This document shows positions 1-10,699 of a stretch of 64,000 bases of DNA, in pieces (positions within the stretch are counted from its first letter, which is position 1; each line of letters begins with the position of its first letter). The translations under genes and the position numbers were made by a program. The notes under the pieces are model-generated. The model saw nothing but the letters and a program-made list of their open reading frames with translations, was not told the origin of the DNA and did not search any database. Location: positions 25,305,489 through 25,369,488 of the forward strand of contig OY759224.1 in NCBI GenBank assembly GCA_963662175.1, written 5' to 3'. The stretch comes from Aradus depressus. Taxonomy: Eukaryota > Arthropoda > Insecta > Hemiptera > Aradidae.

Positions 1-345
1 GAGAGACTATGCAGTAGACTGTTCTGTGAAGAACTTTTTCTTTCAACATCTAAGAAAGGAGAGCATTAAGGATCACATAGTGTCTCTCAAATGCAGTTGA
101 ATAAAAATCGACACAACGCAACATTTTCGGAGAATAGCCCTCTGCAAAATGCATCAGAAGTTTGAACACCATCAAAATGTAAATTTGGTCATTATCAAAA
201 ATTAATTTACTAGATGTGAAAACGGCTGATTTAATCAGAAGTGATTATTTCACAGGATGCAAAATAAAAATATAGTCACAGAATTATTATTTTACGCTAG
301 CCGGCTTTCGAGTTGCCCTCTCAACAAGAGTCTGGTAAAACAATT

Positions 346-624
346 TTAAAAAACATAATTAAAATGTTTTTCAAGTGGATAAATCAGATAAAATTCTACA
401 ATAAAAAATATATAAAACATTAAGGCGTAGTCAAGGTCCACGCCGTAGATTTTCCGGGAAAACGACGGGATAAAATAATTTTTCATTTTCTTTTCGATGC
501 TGCCGTAGCTCTTGCATTTGCTCGGCACTAGACTTTTAGGTTTTTTAAATTCCTTTTGAGGTGAGCTTTCCTCTGATTTGAGTTTTCTATAATTCCACGC
601 ATATTTACGATTCATATGAGACAT
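346..624 (-). CDS. Possible small single-pass membrane protein, unrecognised
   Basis: This is an uninterrupted 92-codon frame beginning with ATG at 624. The N-terminal 55 residues are rich in Lys, Ser and Pro. Around residues 65-80 there is one hydrophobic, aromatic-rich stretch (residues such as YALMFYIFFIVEFYLIY) that would serve as a single membrane helix, with a short tail after it. I do not recognise the family. The base composition is less repetitive than the surroundings and no transposon match was seen. The sequence just before the ATG ends in AG after an AT-rich tract, so the frame could also be a last exon with its acceptor at the ATG. It may equally be a chance frame in AT-rich DNA. 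Confidence 0.33.
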   Translation of the reverse strand: MSHMNRKYAWNYRKLKSEESSPQKEFKKPKSLVPSKCKSYGSIEKKMKNYFIPSFSRKIYGVDLDYALMFYIFFIVEFYLIYPLEKHFNYVF

Positions 625-1311
625 CTTTAATTATTTTGCAATTTTCAATTTAATACCGATTTATACATATAATTCGGTGAATATTTTTATTGTTTCACTT
701 TGAGTCCTAGTAGTGCTCCTCAAGCTCTTTACAATGACAACCGGAATCAATGTCCTATCTAAACGCGTTATCATGCTACACTAATTTCTAATTTTACACA
801 ACGCTAATGCGCAACAATCATCCACCGGCGCCCATACTAGCCCGATAACGTCACAGACAAAACAAACACTGCACAACAAACAAGTACAAACATGCTCTAT
901 CCATTGTGACCTCAACCGTTGTTATCGCATTATTAGTCTCGTAGTTATTATCGATTGACTTAACGAGCGAATAGACGTTTTCACTTCAAAAAACTATTCA
1001 AATTTAAATTGTCACAACATAGATGGGGAACAGGAATAACACATCTGTCCCCATCCATGAAATTTTAAATTGTTAATTGTTTTAAAATAGTTTTATATAT
1101 TTTTTATTATATAGTTTATCTGATCAATCCACCTTAAAGAAAAAATAATAATAATAATTATTATATTTTATAAATTATCTTACTGGACTTGCCAGTACCT
1201 GATGAGGAAAACCACGGAAGCCATGGTAACATAAAATAATAAAAATTGTGATAAGGTCACGACTATATTTTTCAACCATTGAATTAATTTACTATCATTG
1301 AGGACCAACAA

Positions 1312-1465
1312 AACCTGTCCTATTGGTGTTAGTGCTGTCTCAACACAAGCAGAGACAACATGCAACCAATATATTCACTGTAAGTCCATAACGGCACTCA
1401 ATGCAGTACTTGAATTTCAACTGAAATGAGTAATTTGAAGGACTAAAATATCATTCTCTCCATAA
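1312..1465. repeat. Dispersed duplication, copy 1
   Basis: A block of about 150 bp here is repeated almost base for base at about 2580-2741 in the same orientation. It includes the shared words CAACACAAGC and CAATATATTCACTG. A 61-codon minus-strand frame (1365-1180, TTG start, two hydrophobic stretches) overlaps the block but is not conserved in the second copy. I regard that frame as incidental. Confidence 0.6.
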
Positions 1466-2127
1466 GAGCCACTGCCAACAATAAGAAACTATCCTTGCGG
1501 AAAATACACATTCATCTTTATGTAATAATAACAATAATGAAACAGTTGTCAGTGAATCACCGCCTTTGTACTTCCCCAGAAAGTAATAATTATGTTTTCG
1601 CTTTCTCTCCAAAGCCAATCGACCTTTTAGACTAAATACAGACGCAATAACAACAATTTATAGACAGAACAGCTGGTAAAGTAAACAATTAAAAATACTA
1701 CTGGACTACTTTCTGATTGGCAGAATTGCCAAAATCTGATTTGGGTAGACAAACTCACATCATCTGTATGTTTAATTTATTTGCTTAGTTTTATTATAAT
1801 TAATGCTTCCTTTATATAGTTCATATCCTTCTATGTTGAGTATATTGTACGAGTCTATCTCTGTGTTAACTAGATCAACAGCTATATATAACACGTAGAC
1901 TCGTATAAATATGCTTTGTATAAAATAATATGAACAATATAAAGATAAAATTGATCACAATAAAAATCAGCAAATAAATTAAAGATACCTATGATGGGAG
2001 GTTTCCCCGAAACGTCTATTTGCAGGGTTGTAAAGACCAAAAATAAATAAGATGTGTAAAATATATTATTTTATAAATTCAGAATCTTACACAACACAAA
2101 TGTGAAATAATAATAACTGTACTCTAA

Positions 2128-2238
2128 GGCCCGACTCAAAAACAGTGATTAGAGATATCCGCGGCCAAGAGAAACAGTTACTATTCGCACCGTCTGACGC
2201 TAAACAAGTATAAATAAAACTAGTTTAGTAACACAAGT
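2128..2238. repeat. Short dispersed repeat (CCCGACTC family), copy 1
   Basis: The unit begins GCCCGACTCAAAAACAGTG and ends ACACAAGTGCGGTT. It recurs at 2377-2450 (diverged, truncated) and 3016-3135 (nearly complete) in the same orientation. It has no ORF and no clear terminal inverted repeat. The class is unknown. Confidence 0.6.
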
Positions 2239-2376
2239 GCGGTTCTAGGTCTAAGAAATAGGGCATTGAGAATGATCAAAGAGTCCATCAGAAAAAGATA
2301 TTTTTTATTATTAACCATTTCGTAAATACATTTTCTGAATAAAACTTATTAATATCAAATAAAGATTGTAAACGCA

Positions 2377-2450
2377 GGCCCGACTCAAAAACAGTGATTA
2401 GATATCTTGTGAAGTTGATGATCAGTTACAACTCGAACCGCCTGACACTA
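2377..2450. repeat. Short dispersed repeat (CCCGACTC family), copy 2
   Basis: This is a diverged partial copy of the unit described at 2128-2238. It is followed by a copy of the 1312-1465 duplication at about 2580. Confidence 0.5.
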
Positions 2451-2579
2451 CTCAAAACTGGTCTACCCCAGAAGGCTGGACATCATCCCAAATATACATT
2501 TTGATGATGTCCCGGTTCCTCACGTCAACAAGTTTTATTAAATTTTGTCATAATTTTTACTGCATTCAGACGAACAGAC

Positions 2580-2741
2580 AAAACCTGTTCTATTGGTGTT
2601 AGTGCTGTCTCAACACAAGCCGAGACAACATGCAACCAATATATTCACTGTAAGTCCATAACGGCACTCAATGCAGTATTTGAATTTCAACTGAAATGAG
2701 CAATTTGAAGGACTAAATATCATTCTCTCCATAAGATCTAA
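2580..2741. repeat. Dispersed duplication, copy 2
   Basis: This is the second copy of the block at 1312-1465, with scattered substitutions and a few short indels. Confidence 0.6.
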
Positions 2742-2837
2742 AAAAATCCTTCTATATCGCAGTCACATATTTGACGTACGGTGGCATCAATAACGTACAT
2801 ACATTTTCTGAATACAAACTTATTAACAAGAGTCTCG

Positions 2838-2885
2838 GAGCGTGCGGGCTAGAGCGTAGGGCTTTGGTCGCAGGGTCTGTAATTA
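2838..2885 (+). repeat. Fragment of tRNA-like SINE, family B
   Basis: The segment containing GCGTGCGGGCTAGAGCG and GGGCTTTGGTCGCA matches the tRNA-like head of the fuller SINE copy at 51457-51668, in the opposite orientation. Only the box A region and following bases remain. Confidence 0.55.
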
Positions 2886-3015
2886 GTAATTTGGAGGACC
2901 AAAAATTCATTCTTTCAATAAATGAAAGAAACCTGTTGATCTTCTATACTTAACAGCAAACTTCAACAGATAATTGGTGTATTGTTGCATTAACACATAA
3001 CAATTGTACTCGAGT

Positions 3016-3135
3016 GCCCGACTGAAAAATACAGTGATTAGAGATATCTGCGGCTAGGAGTAACAGTTACTATTAGCACCGTCTGACGCTAAACAAATAT
3101 AAATAAAACTTGTTTAGTAACACAAGTGCGGTTTA
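3016..3135. repeat. Short dispersed repeat (CCCGACTC family), copy 3
   Basis: This is the best match to copy 1 at 2128-2238. The three copies within 1 kb suggest local duplication or repeated insertion. Confidence 0.55.
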
Positions 3136-3189
3136 CAGTATACTTCAAGTATTAGTGGTATGTACTGCAAAAACTATAGCGCGTCAACT

Positions 3190-3645
3190 TCCAAATTTTT
3201 AGTTGGTAGGAATCACTCATCAGCGGTAGTGAGGCTCTCGCCTACACCCCGCTGAGGGATAGAATACAACCTTCTAAAAATGGTGAGGATACACCCTGGT
3301 GAAAATTGGTCTAGGGTGGAATTAGTTTCTTGGAATAAGGGAGGGCATCTGAATCTGCCTGGCTTTCGGTGCTGGTGCCAGTAACCACAACCACTACGAA
3401 TGCGACCTCAGTTGGTGGTGCCGCTTGGAAGGAACCACCCCCATAGCACCACTTTAGCTAAGGCTGCGAGAACCGCCCGCTTCAAGGTCCAGAATGGTGA
3501 CTGACCGTAAAGGTCTTCCAGTTTTTCACCTACAGGATTAGCCGCTTAACATGTAGGGAGAGGTGCTCGTACAATAATGTTGTCCGTACTGCTATGCCAG
3601 TTTTCGGATACGATATATCTATCATCTGTTAAGTTTTAACAAGAC
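3190..3645. other. Unexplained GC-richer block
   Basis: About 450 bp here is clearly richer in G and C than the surrounding DNA. It carries runs such as GAGGATACACCCTGG and AACCGCCCGCTTCAAGG. No open frame on either strand is convincing and no other copy occurs in the window. It could be the untranslated part of a retrotransposon or an old coding fragment. Confidence 0.4.
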
Positions 3646-4566
3646 CTAACCACCACTACCCAAATTTTACAGAAGCAAAAATTGATTTTATCTATCCATT
3701 GCATGGGCAATTATCAAAAGTTGAATCTGGGAATCAAATTGAAGCAACGAACTAGGAAGACCAATTGAGGCTGACGGACCGATGTCTCAAGTGATCACGT
3801 CTGACGTCACTCGGGAGTCGCGATTGGGTAGGAACAGTGTTGCCAGACGTACGAACATTTGAAGTAAAAACGAACGACGAACATAGACCATGTTCGTAAT
3901 ATACAAACATTTCCATGTGCTTACCATATTTTTTATAATTTTAATATTAACAAAAACCCAAATTTAACGCAGTGATATATACATACACATAAAACAACAA
4001 AATAAAGGGATTTTTTGATGAAAATCATCAATTTGCAAAAAATGGGAAAAACAGTGAAAAATCTCACTGATCTTGAGAGGGAAAACGAGGAAAATTTTGT
4101 TCACAGTGGAAGGAAAACTAAAAAATCTATGAGTAAGCTCAAGTGCAGATCTATGTTTAATTAGCCGTTTTTGTATTAAATTTCACAGTATTTCCAACAA
4201 TTTCTGTATACCATAAAGCAACTGGTCCTGTTAGTTTTAAATAATAAAAATACCATAGTGATTGTTTCTTATGCACATTTATAAACAAATTGTATAGACA
4301 AAATATCAAAAAGCCTGCATAAGATTTGATGTAGTCCCATTTTGACAACACTTAACTGTATCAATATAACAACAGAGAGTGTGGAAGGTGGGACAACTTA
4401 AAAAGTGTTGTACAATCAATGAACGCAGCCTGCAAGAGGTCCCCCTCCTGTATCTGTATTACACATTTCAGTGATTACACCAGTATATTATAGGGTTTCG
4501 TAGAACAATAATGAATAACGTAGAAGGAAATCGAAGTTCTATCGTGTAAAAGAAAATTCAAAATTT

Positions 4567-4607
4567 GGCCAACGTTTCGAAAACTATTTATTTTCTTCTT
4601 CAGGGCC
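4567..4607 (-). ncRNA. Hammerhead-like ribozyme motif (PLE type)
   Basis: Read on the minus strand: stem I GGCC, core CUGAAGA, one extra A, a hairpin of GAAAA against UUUUC, GAAA running into self-complementary ACGU, H17 = U, then GGCC closing stem I (4 of 4 pairs). The same module in nearly the same sequence is at 33552-33592 on the plus strand. The base inserted after A9 departs from the canonical hammerhead core, so activity is not assured. Confidence 0.55.
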
Positions 4608-5529
4608 TTATAATGACTTGAGTGGATGTGCGTTGTGAAGGTGTTGTGAGTTTGTGTGACTTGTGAAGACGATTCGCTGAATAATATGTAGGAAACTGAT
4701 GTATCTGATTAAATATTCTGAATTACACTAATATATATTTATGAAGTATAAAGTATATTTAGGAAGTTATGTAATCAGTCAAAGTAAGAAAGTCCTATTA
4801 TGTTTACTAATTCTTCCTCTTATTTTCTCAAACCATTTCTCCCTGTCTTATTACTTTCCAAATATGTCTAATTCTTTTTTTTTGTTTTGTTTTAATGAAG
4901 GAGGCAGTGGCTGAATCTAGTATCACCCGATTAATAGACGAAGAAATGAAATAACAGTAAATTTTAAATTATTATTGTTAAGGAGACGGGATTAAAGTCG
5001 GATAGTAATATATTTTTATAAATGAAATGAAGATATATGATATATTATCCAAAACGTTCCTATTATAAAAAAAATTGATGATATACGTTAATTACGAGTG
5101 AATACTCTTGAACCTTTTTTGAGCAATATGTAACTTGACACACATTATTCTATGCATTAAGACTAGAAACTCTGGTGCATCAAGTGCATTTGATATTGTC
5201 CACTTTCATAATCACAAGCTAGAAATAAGCTTGCAACCTTCTTAGAAGGACATTAAGTATAAAAGTTTATAATAACTTTGTCATTACTTCGCCAATAATG
5301 TTAAAAACATTCATTCTGCTTATATTATAGGTCTAATTGAGAGCTGGGGTTCTCCAAGCATCAACCTCTAAGGGAACTCTTTAGAAACTCGAGCATTCAT
5401 TTCACCCTTCGGTCGAACATTCCAAACAGATATTATAAAGAATTTGGCAATGTAAATTAAAATCGGATAAGAGGGTGAGGAAAAAAAAAATAGAAACCGA
5501 CTCTGAGGAAGAGAGAAAAAAAAACTCAC

Positions 5530-8500
5530 CTTGGCTCCACCCTTGCCGATGACACAGCCGGCAAGACTCTGATGTACCAATAGACGTACATCGACCTCTC
5601 CTTTCGTCGATGTGAAGAACTCTTCAAGGCAGGGAACTATTTCTCCTGGAAAATAGAAGAAAAATTAGGTTAATGAGGAAAAGAAATTTCAGCTAAATGG
5701 GGGAGTGGATCATTTCAACTCTGCTACTTTAGTGTTGTATTTCAATGCATCTCATTCCAAACTCTTTTCCTAAAAATTACTAGGAAAATAAATAGTTATA
5801 AAAAGTATATTGTTCTATTTAAAAAGATCACGTTAAGCGATTGTCCCGAGCCTGTGCGGTGTCACTTACTCGTTAATGACCATCACCCTAGATGAACAAA
5901 CCTAGATAGACAATATTTAGGACTCCAACAGTAGAATGGGACTATGAGTCACAATAACTATATTATTCATATCCGCATATGCGCCGATTCCCCCCCCCCC
6001 CCCCCCCCCCACACATACTATTCATTTTCTAGCATATCCAGAAACTATTGAGAATTGTTCGGAGAATGAAGAATTGGGCTGTAGCACAAAGTGTATTCCA
6101 AGCGAATAACTCGAGTGTTAAAAAGGGGTATATAAAAGTAAAAACATTAAAAGTGTGATCATAAAAACAAATCTGACCATACAATATCAATAATGGTAGC
6201 AGAAAACTAAAGTGAAACAATAAGTTTACCTAGAATCTTGATTGAGGTATCTTGATCAGCTGTGACAGATACAACTCTTTCTGGGCCTGAACAATCAGGA
6301 ACCTTCAAAATAAATAAACAAGAAATAGGCATTATCTCTGGAACAGTTGAATCATTTATCAAATAAAATGAAAAATAATCTTTATTCTGGGACCTTCGTC
6401 CTCTGACAATAACAACATAAGAAATAAACAAAAGAATACAAGAATCAACCATTGAGACAGAATAAAGAATTGAGGTCTCTATGAATAAATATTATATGTT
6501 AATGACAGGGCAATGATTAAAACAAAAAAATAAACAAGTGAAAAAGAAACGAAAAAATAATAATATTGTAAAAAATAATAACAATTATAAAACCCCTCTT
6601 TACGGACAACTCTCCTTAAGGACAATTACGTAAATGAAGACAAATTCACACTCTTTAATTTATAGCAAATTTTGAAAAACCTATATAAGAAAAAATATCT
6701 ACTACAAAACATAATTAATAAAAAAAAAAAAATTATTTAGCGTTAGTGAAAGCTTTTGGAACATATTGTATATAATCCCATAAATCATTTGTCACATTAA
6801 CGTCTTTTTCAAGAAAATGGCTCATATGTAAGTACACTCTCCTTCATGAGTTAACAGTATGTCAAAATGGGGCCCCAGCACTCAAACTCTATCAAATAAA
6901 AATTGATAAAACATTGTAAGATTTGACGTCAAGAAACATACAAAAAACAGAGACTAGCTGCAACTGTAAGCTAACTGAAGGATAGAGAAAGGTGCCACTT
7001 ACTTGTACGATAGCATTGAAGTCAGACCGAAGCCTGGATATATTTTTGCCTCCTTTGCCGATGATGCTCCCCGCCACTTTAGAAGGAATCAGGAGTCTCA
7101 GTGAGGGCTCCTCCGAGGGCCGACTTCGCTTCAGACCACCTCGTTGAGTTGAATTCATATCTGAATTACGTTTCATTACGAGTCCTATAAACAATTAATC
7201 ATCATTATTCAGAAAAGCTAAAATTAAGACTATACCGAAAAAAATTTCAATTTCTGCCAATTAAATTTTTTGTTTTACACTGTAAAAAACCGGATAATCC
7301 GCTCAAAGCATAATTCTGTATAAAATAAAACAATATTTCTGGATTGGGTTCTAATATCACCTTTCCAGCAATACAAGTATCGTAAAGCGAAGCAAAAGTT
7401 GTGTAATCGATCAGAAATTCGAAAGATGAAGAAAAAGTTTTCTCTTTCTATGTGATGTAAACACGACAACTCCTGATAGCATGAATTTATCGACACTATA
7501 TTTAATATGTGTGTCCAGAACTCTGATAACACCTATTGATTCTCAACCAAATGGCCCAAAAGAAAGGGGCGGATTAGAGACGACGCTTAACACAAAAACT
7601 CTAATAATAATGTACTGACAAGAACGTTCATATGTATATTCAAAACCTTCTAAGGACACCTATTTATTTTCCGAGAAATCGGTCGATGGGAAGGGACCGG
7701 AGAGATGTAATGAATGCATCGACACAAAATTTGATATGAGGATTCAGAAGTCACTAAGTTAAATATTGAGTTTTAGACCAAAAGGTCGATTGGCACAAAT
7801 TCGTGCTGGGGAAGCACATATCTGGTGATTCCCCGTTGTTTTCCCCCTAAAGATACTAAACGTACTCACTGAGCCCGCAACCATAAATACCGACTTTAAA
7901 TACCACGCTACTTCTGACAAAACATAAGATATGTTTTCGATCAATTATAAGCAATGAAAATTTGAACGGTCAATTTGAATCCTTCCTTGTCTTTCTAAAA
8001 ATTCAGAAAGTAAAGCCATTAAAAAAAATAATACTACAAATATGTTGAAGGAAATATAACAATAAGCCTAAAAGAATGAAACACTAGCATCGTACATTTT
8101 TAGTATTTCTTTTCAAGTTATTAAGAATCCCAGCCTCATATGTAATAATATACATCTATAATTTCCCATTTCCAAGAAATTTTACAGAATAATTACTTAC
8201 TTTTCTTATTTCATACAAAAATAAAATTAAAAAACACAGAACTTGAAAACAAAAAGTATCATAACTCAAGCAATAACAGTCAAAGAATTATAGGTCAGGA
8301 AAATAATAACATATGTAAAATATTACTTACGAAATAAAAATACAGCTTTCTTATTGTCAAAGAAAAATAAATATATTACTTAAAAGCTTTAAAAAGTTCA
8401 TTTAAAAGGAATTATAACACGAAAAAAACACTAATGGCGCCGGTAACCACGAGTGACACAGTAGCCTCAATTTACGAACATTGAAGATGAGTAAAATCTA

Positions 8501-9775
8501 TAAGATCTGGGAAATGAATTATAAATAACCAAAAATGGAAAATGCAACACTGAGAAAACTAATAAATATTAAAACAAGTTAAGAGTCTATTGACTGAACT
8601 TCAATGTAAGCACAGTAAAGGGTGGCTATCACTTGCCAAGAGCAACTGTATCAACATAGTCTAAACTTGCCAGCTTAATAATTACGAGCTTCCGAAAGTT
8701 TGTGAACTGTCCTTCATAAATTTTAATATTATAATTTGTCTAACAAAAAATGTAATATTCATAATTCACAATAACATTTGATGTAAAAAAAAAATAATAA
8801 AAATAATGCAACATCGACATATACGTTAGAGGAAGTTCCAGTATTAACTTACAATGTAACCGGTTGAATCTGAACTTGTTTGATAACCTCCTTGTTTTTG
8901 CAAAATATCACAATTTACTAGTACTAATTTCTCAATTTGACCAGAATTATAAGGTTTACTGCCGAATAGTGAAAATGTCAAAAGTCATAGTTCAAATTTC
9001 TCGCTCCTATCGTACAACCAGTGAGCTTAACTGTGAAATCTGGAACATTCCATATAGGCCTCCGTCACATCAGGCTACTGGTTTCCACGTCATAGCATCT
9101 AACAATAAGGCCTACTCAATTACTATATAAATATTTTAACCCCATTATTAATAATAATTATAGAGGAAGGCACTATGTTTGATTTGTGAATTTCAAATTG
9201 TCTTCTCATAGGATAAAAATATAACTACCATTAAAGAAATAATGTAAGAAGTTAATTGTGTGGGGTTTCAGTAATAAATTACTAGCTAAATTGGCCAAAC
9301 GGAATGAGGGGAGAGGTTATGGGGACGACCAACACAAAAACTCTAATAACTGCCAGAAGACAGGACATCACCAATTAATTTTCCACGAAATAGGTCGTAG
9401 GGAAGGGGTAGATCGGTGAGGTTGCTTGATTCAAAAAAACTGCCAACATAGTAGCCACATAAAATGTATGAGAATGAAGAATGTGCTATGTAAGTCAACT
9501 ATAGATTTTTGATCCAAGTGGCCGGTTGGAGGGAGAGCGAAAACTGAATTGATTAATTTTTGAAGGAGAAATATGTTAGAAGTGACTCACCAACAACTTT
9601 TTTCTTTACTTTTGAATATCAGGGGGGTCTGAAAACGGAATAAAAGAGGACTTAGGGATGGTATGCCCGGATTAAGTATAGTTTACCTACCTCCGGAATT
9701 ATTACCCTCATCATTGTTGTCATCGAGCTCATCTTGAGTGGGCTCCTGCTCATCAATGTCTGTAGCATTCATCAT
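5530..9775 (-). CDS. HNRNPK: hnRNP K / bancal homologue, KH-domain RNA-binding protein (3' end not found)
   Basis: This gene encodes a nuclear and cytoplasmic poly(C)-binding RNA regulator. Coding exons on the minus strand are 9775-9691, 7184-7003, 6302-6230 and 5645-5530. Phases join as 1, 0 and 1, and all have AG acceptors and GT donors. The first exon gives an acidic N-terminus starting MMNATDIDEQEP; its acceptor just upstream (9781-9782) implies a non-coding first exon. KH1 carries the GxxG loop in SIIGKGGKNI, followed by VPDCSGPERVVSV across the exon 3/4 join, a signature of the hnRNP K family. KH2 begins RLLVHQSLAGCVIGKGGAK and stops at the donor at 5529. The rest of KH2, the linker and KH3 were not found between 1 and 5529, so they are either very diverged here or lie outside the window. 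The introns carry SINE and other repeat copies. Family assignment is secure. Confidence 0.88.
5836..5951 (+). repeat. SINE family A, internal fragment
   Basis: GTCCCGAGCCTGT, TACTCGTTAATGACC and ATTTAGGACTCC match the body of the SINE described at 51042-51387. Both ends are missing. It sits in the intron just upstream of the KH2 exon of the hnRNP K gene. Confidence 0.6.
7559..7900. repeat. Dispersed repeat, family G (intron of hnRNP K gene)
   Basis: Characteristic words are AATGAATGCATCGACAC, ATTTTCCGAGAAATCGG and GGAAGGG, then CACAAATTCGTGCTGGGGAAG. The same string of words recurs at about 9295-9575, 22070-22520, 27285-27500, 32760-33250, 42785-42900, 43425-43560, 45970-46130, 50380-50470 and 51775-51960. 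It has no ORF and no recognised ends; the class is unknown. Confidence 0.55.
9295..9575. repeat. Dispersed repeat, family G
   Basis: This copy of the repeat at 7559-7900 keeps the CACAAAAACTCTAATAACTGCC and GGTCGTAGGGAAGGGG words. It lies just downstream of the first coding exon of the hnRNP K gene, in its intron. Confidence 0.5.
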
Positions 9776-10383
9776 CCTACCTGAAATTATATTAATATAT
9801 TATAAAACTGTATTGGAAACTTTGGAAAAATACACAGTAAAAACAATAAACAAAAAGGCAAAACTTTTCGACAAAACAAAAAAAAAAATTGACTACACTG
9901 AGTCGCTTTCATTTTGTAATTAAATCAGAAAATGAAAGGAGTAGAAAGATGGCAACCCTGTGTGAACCCTGTTTCGATTACAAAACTATATTTTTCTGAA
10001 GGCGTCAGTAGCTTAATGCTATCCTGTTGAAGAGAGCTTCACAAGTTGTAATATTTTTTTAAGAACGTAGACATTACTTTATTATTCTCTAAAAAATAAT
10101 GTCCATTCAAGAAGTCTATGTAACCAAGGACGACATAATAATTTATTACAGGTAAAGAATGAATAAATGACTGTATAAATAGCATTTTTTTTATACTTTC
10201 ACAATGTTGTATGCATATTATATTCTTTGATCCCCAAATATAATTTTATTAGAAGAATATAATTTCTTTGTATTTCATTTTTTTATACTTCCCTTCTTTT
10301 TAATGTTCAGTAATATACATTTGGCCGAACACCATGCCTAAAGGATGTATTTTCTAACGGCTAATAAAGAAATTTAGCTAGTT

Positions 10384-10670
10384 ATGACTCATGCTCGGGC
10401 TTTAACTAAAAGGTCATATCGCCTACCAGAGCGCTCTTTCATCACTGATGGACATGAGCCCGATATGGGTTTCTTTGCCTAATCAAAAATGTTTATTCAC
10501 CCAGGGAACGAATACCTAACATCGTACAGGCTCGGGGCCATCGCTAAACATCCCATCCGAACAACGTTGTGCTTAAGTTTATTTTATCTCTCAGATAGGG
10601 TCTCGGCCGGGTTTTGAACCAACGATCTTGAGCTCATTAAGCATGCATACCACTGAGCTACCGGCGCCTT
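10384..10670 (-). repeat. SINE family A, diverged copy
   Basis: The minus-strand copy runs from GGCGCCGGTAGCTCAGTGGT at 10670 down to CATGAGTCATAAC. The box A region is intact and box B reads GGTTCAAAACCC. It has internal deletions relative to the 51042-51387 copy and no clear flanking duplication. Confidence 0.75.
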
Positions 10671-10699
10671 CTAATAGACGCTGGCCGCCATATTATATT

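Noticed and set aside
2..100. Plus-strand frame at the left edge ending in TGA, possible last exon of a gene starting before the window
   Set aside because: Only 33 codons, no recognised domain and no way to see upstream context.
1180..1365. Hydrophobic 61-codon minus frame
   Set aside because: Starts at TTG, is preceded by an in-frame stop right after a possible acceptor, and overlaps a dispersed duplication that does not keep the frame.
1985..2020. Further hammerhead copies here and at 41895-41935 and 46221-46255
   Set aside because: They retain GAAACGUC-like or stem II sequence, but the core has lost G5 or more. Treated as relics and not listed as motifs.
10630..10670. tRNA gene
   Set aside because: Box A and box B are present, but this and the similar sites are heads of a dispersed SINE. 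No cloverleaf with a proper acceptor stem and 3' end was seen.
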